Notes under the pieces: generated by a model
Database searches by the model: none
Told to the model about the DNA's origin: nothing
Seen by the model: only the letters and a program-made list of their open reading frames with translations
Position numbers and translations under genes: made by a program
NCBI GenBank assembly: GCA_009930445.1
Contig: RZYD01000097.1
Location: 1-8,010, forward strand
Length of the DNA stretch: 8,010 nucleotides
Origin: Bacteroidia bacterium
Lineage (GTDB): Bacteria > Bacteroidota > Bacteroidia > Bacteroidales > BM520
Reading direction: 5' to 3'
In this document: in pieces, positions 6,264-8,010 of the stretch
Numbering within the stretch: position 1 is the stretch's first letter
Layout of the letters: each line of letters starts with the position of its first letter

Positions 6264-7443
6264 ATTTTTCTTTATACAACAGGTATTTTTTCCGGATTTT
6301 TTTGAAGGCCTTCAGGTCTTCCTGCCATGCGTTCCGGATTTGTTCCTCACTCCATCCTGCCACAATTTGTTCCTGAAGCGTTGGCGTTCCGGAAAGTTTT
6401 GTAAAAAAGGAAGTGAAAAAGCCAGAATCGTTGAACAGTGAATAGGCATGGAGTAAATAACTCAGGTCGAGTTTGCCGGTTTTTTCTAATCGCGCTGCAT
6501 CCGCATCCAGCAAATACCCATGACATTCACGGTTTTCGTGTTTTGGATGCTCACTTGCCCCTTTGATGCTTACCGGCGTAAAGGTATATCCTGTTTCCGG
6601 AAAATCCGGATGGCCATACTGGCGGAAGGGTTTATCTGTACCGCGGCCAATGCTTACAAGGGTGCCTTCAAAAAGACAGAGGCTCGGATACAGATAAATG
6701 CTTTTCATATCCGGAAGGTTGGGAGAGGGTTTTACCGGTAATTTATAACGGGTCGTGTGGTCGTATCCCAGGCATGGAATAACTGTCAATTCAAGTTTTT
6801 TCTGGCTCTCCAGCCATCCTTCTCCCGCAACCATTTGCGCATATTCGCCCATCGTCATGCCATGTACTACTGGAACCGGGTGAAGCCCCACGAAGGATCG
6901 GTTTTCCTCTTCAAGTACAGGCCCATCCACATAATAGCCGTTGGGGTTTGGGCGGTCAAGGATGATCATGGGTATCCCATACGCTGCGCAGGCATCCATA
7001 ACATAACTCATTGTGCTGATATAGGTGTAAAACCGGGCCCCCACATCCTGAATGTCAAATACTACAATATCGATATCTTCGAGCATGGCTGCTGTAGGAC
7101 GTTTCTGCTGCCCGTAAAGTGATGCTATCGGAATTCCGGTTTTGAGGTCCTTGCCATTTTCAATCCCTGCTCCGGCTTCGGCTTCTCCCCTAAATCCATG
7201 TTCAGGGCAAAATATGGTGCTAAGGTGCAGAGCCATCCCTGCCAGTGTATCGGCCAGATGGGTTCCCGCTACCTGCGAGGTGGCATTGGCGACCAGTGCT
7301 ATCCGCTTGTTTTGTAACAAGGGCACATATTCCCCGAATTGGGCTGCCCCGCATACCACCTCTTCTGCATTACCGAGCCGCTGACACCCGCCGCTGCTTT
7401 GCAGTATCAGCGTACTGAACAGAAAAAGAAGAAAACGTTTCAT
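6262..7443 (-). CDS. namZ: Exo-beta-N-acetylmuramidase NamZ-like protein (DUF1343), probable lipoprotein
   Basis: This 393-residue protein matches the DUF1343/YbbC family along its whole length. Landmarks are ALVANATSQV (49-58), CPEHGFRGEAEAG (79-91), FDIQDVGARFYTY (129-141), ILDRPNPNG (161-169), a PVVHGMTMGEYA stretch (191-202) and LFEGTLVSIGRGTD (257-270). Studied family members (Bacillus subtilis NamZ, family GH171) release N-acetylmuramic acid from the non-reducing end of peptidoglycan fragments. The acidic residues of the EHGFRGE and FDIQD motifs are candidates for the active site, but I cannot assign the catalytic residue from sequence alone. The N-terminus is a hydrophobic signal ending in SSGGC (Cys20), a loose lipobox, so it is probably anchored in the envelope as a lipoprotein; plain secretion is the alternative. 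A muramic acid recycling role is inferred from the family; no murQ, amgK or nagZ gene is next to it here. Confidence 0.88.
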   Translation of the reverse strand: MKRFLLFLFSTLILQSSGGCQRLGNAEEVVCGAAQFGEYVPLLQNKRIALVANATSQVAGTHLADTLAGMALHLSTIFCPEHGFRGEAEAGAGIENGKDLKTGIPIASLYGQQKRPTAAMLEDIDIVVFDIQDVGARFYTYISTMSYVMDACAAYGIPMIILDRPNPNGYYVDGPVLEEENRSFVGLHPVPVVHGMTMGEYAQMVAGEGWLESQKKLELTVIPCLGYDHTTRYKLPVKPSPNLPDMKSIYLYPSLCLFEGTLVSIGRGTDKPFRQYGHPDFPETGYTFTPVSIKGASEHPKHENRECHGYLLDADAARLEKTGKLDLSYLLHAYSLFNDSGFFTSFFTKLSGTPTLQEQIVAGWSEEQIRNAWQEDLKAFKKIRKKYLLYKEK

Positions 7444-7466
7444 TCTTGCTCTTTTATATTATCGCA

Positions 7467-7496
7467 CTAAGATACTGCATTTTTATGCTTACGCAA
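7467..7496 (-). promoter_or_regulatory. Putative promoter of the namZ-like gene
   Basis: On the minus strand, TTG (7496-7494) is followed after a 19-bp spacer by TATCTTAG (7474-7467), one mismatch from TAnnTTTG. The -7 box ends 23 bp before the ATG. The spacing is ideal for a Bacteroidota promoter even though the -7 box is imperfect. Confidence 0.42.
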
Positions 7497-7579
7497 GATT
7501 TTCGCGCCAAACTGTACTATGCTCCATTTGTAATGAATTGTTCAGCCGCCTTTTACTAAATCCCAGTGTCTACCGGTAA

Positions 7580-7606
7580 TTGGTTTGCGAAATCTGTGTA
7601 TCTTTG
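7580..7606 (+). promoter_or_regulatory. Promoter of the FtsX/LolE-like permease gene
   Basis: TATCTTTG (7599-7606) is an exact -7 match. A TTG at 7580-7582 sits 16 bp upstream, slightly short for a -33 element. The transcript would begin around 7613, giving a very short leader before ATG 7626. An in-frame TGA at 7605-7607 leaves only ATG 7626 or TTG 7617 as possible starts. Confidence 0.5.
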
Positions 7607-7625
7607 ACATTCTCAGTTGGTACCC

Positions 7626-8010
7626 ATGCGATTTGAATTTTTTATTGCCCGACGAATGCTTAATACCCGTGAGAACCCTTTTAGCGGTTCCTTTATCCGT
7701 ATTGCTGTAATCAGTGTCGCACTGGGAGTAATGATGATGATCCTTTCCGATGCGATTCTTATCGGTTTTCAAACGGCAATTCGGGATAAAATTGCGGGTT
7801 TTGCCGGTCATATCCGGATTACACCCTTTTCCGGTAACGACTCATGGGAGCAAGAACCCCTGCTGGACTATGCGGATTGGATGGATTCGGTTCGGATAAC
7901 GCCCCCTGTGGTTCATGTGCAGGGTATTGCCACCAAAGCCGGAATAATTAAAACCGGTGAACAGTTAGAAGGCGTCGTGCTGAAAGGCATTGGTCCGGAT
8001 TTCTACTGGG
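7626..8010 (+). CDS. FtsX-like (LolC/LolE-type) ABC transporter permease, N-terminal part (3' truncated)
   Basis: The frame is open from ATG 7626 to the window edge, giving 128 residues of a protein that normally has about 400. It starts with the family's cytoplasmic entry, MRFEFFIARRML, and continues with a first transmembrane helix (about residues 25-48, IRIAVISVALGVMMMILSDA). The typical post-helix segment follows (GFQTAIRDKIAGFAGHIRIT, 53-72), then the start of the MacB-like periplasmic domain, including a V-x-G-I-A-T-K-A-G strand and VVLKGIGPDF. Such permeases work with a LolD-like ATPase to move lipoproteins or other envelope substrates out of the inner membrane; Bacteroidota have several of unknown cargo. 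The missing C-terminus should carry three more helices. It is divergent from the namZ-like gene. The family is well supported; the exact Lol role is not. Confidence 0.85.
   Translation, partial: MRFEFFIARRMLNTRENPFSGSFIRIAVISVALGVMMMILSDAILIGFQTAIRDKIAGFAGHIRITPFSGNDSWEQEPLLDYADWMDSVRITPPVVHVQGIATKAGIIKTGEQLEGVVLKGIGPDFYW

Larger units (their letters stand above)
7444..7625. other. Divergent intergenic region between namZ-like and permease genes
   Basis: This is the longest gene-free stretch in the window (182 bp). It holds the two outward-facing promoters described separately. In the middle (about 7500-7578) I see no repeat, hairpin, small open frame or RNA gene that I can support. Confidence 0.6.

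Noticed and set aside
6757..7122. 121-codon open frame on the plus strand inside the namZ-like gene
   Set aside because: It is antisense to a full-length DUF1343 gene, and no family resemblance is seen.
328..7515. The 11-mer CGCCAAACTGT occurs at 328-338 and 7505-7515, both between genes
   Set aside because: Several 11-mer repeats are expected by chance in 8 kb, and the positions relative to the promoters differ, so it is not supported as an operator.
7542..7811. 89-codon open frame on the minus strand over the permease start
   Set aside because: It overlaps the permease promoter and N-terminus, which are well supported, and its composition is typical of antisense translation.
1..8010. Search for insertion sequences, CRISPR arrays, tRNA/rRNA genes and phage or defence genes
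   Set aside because: No transposase, inverted terminal repeats, regularly spaced repeats, RNA gene or defence-type domain was seen; the region looks like core chromosome.

Overview
This window looks like ordinary chromosomal DNA from a member of the Bacteroidota, most likely a Bacteroidales/Marinilabiliales-type lineage; I cannot place it more finely. Three things support this. Nearly every gene is preceded by a TAnnTTTG box, the -7 element of the Bacteroidota primary sigma factor. Start codons lack clear Shine-Dalgarno sequences. The gene families (S41 peptidase with a long C-terminal tail, DUF1573 secreted protein, DUF1343/NamZ, LolC/E-like permease, a POT-like transporter with large periplasmic loops) match common Bacteroidota versions.

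Layout, left to right: (1) the 3' end of a helix-hairpin-helix protein (1-282, +); (2) a POT/PTR2-type MFS transporter (344-1795, +), whose 3' end overlaps by 34 bp the convergent gene for (3) a rhomboid intramembrane serine protease (1762-2574, -); (4) a short divergent promoter region, then an exported S41 C-terminal processing peptidase (2679-4283, +); (5) a small secreted DUF1573 protein (4374-4850, +) followed by a strong intrinsic terminator; (6) a fold-type I PLP-dependent aminotransferase (4987-6186, +) ending at a hairpin shared with the convergent (7) NamZ/DUF1343 exo-N-acetylmuramidase-like protein (6262-7443, -); (8) a 182-bp divergent intergenic region and the 5' end of an FtsX/LolC/E-type ABC transporter permease (7626 to the window edge, +).

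The genes do not form one pathway. Most act in the envelope: peptide uptake, intramembrane and periplasmic proteolysis, peptidoglycan amino-sugar turnover and probably lipoprotein/lipid export. The aminotransferase is cytosolic amino-acid metabolism. Most genes appear to have their own promoter, so the region reads as a series of single transcription units rather than an operon. Every gene except the two cut by the window ends is intact, with its key family motifs present.

No mobile element, CRISPR array, tRNA/rRNA or obvious accessory island is visible, and no stretch over 300 bases lacks a gene. I found no convincing undescribed system. The points most worth checking are the overlapping convergent POT/rhomboid gene ends, the enlarged periplasmic loops of the transporter, the rhomboid tail, and two start codons that promoter positions help decide.
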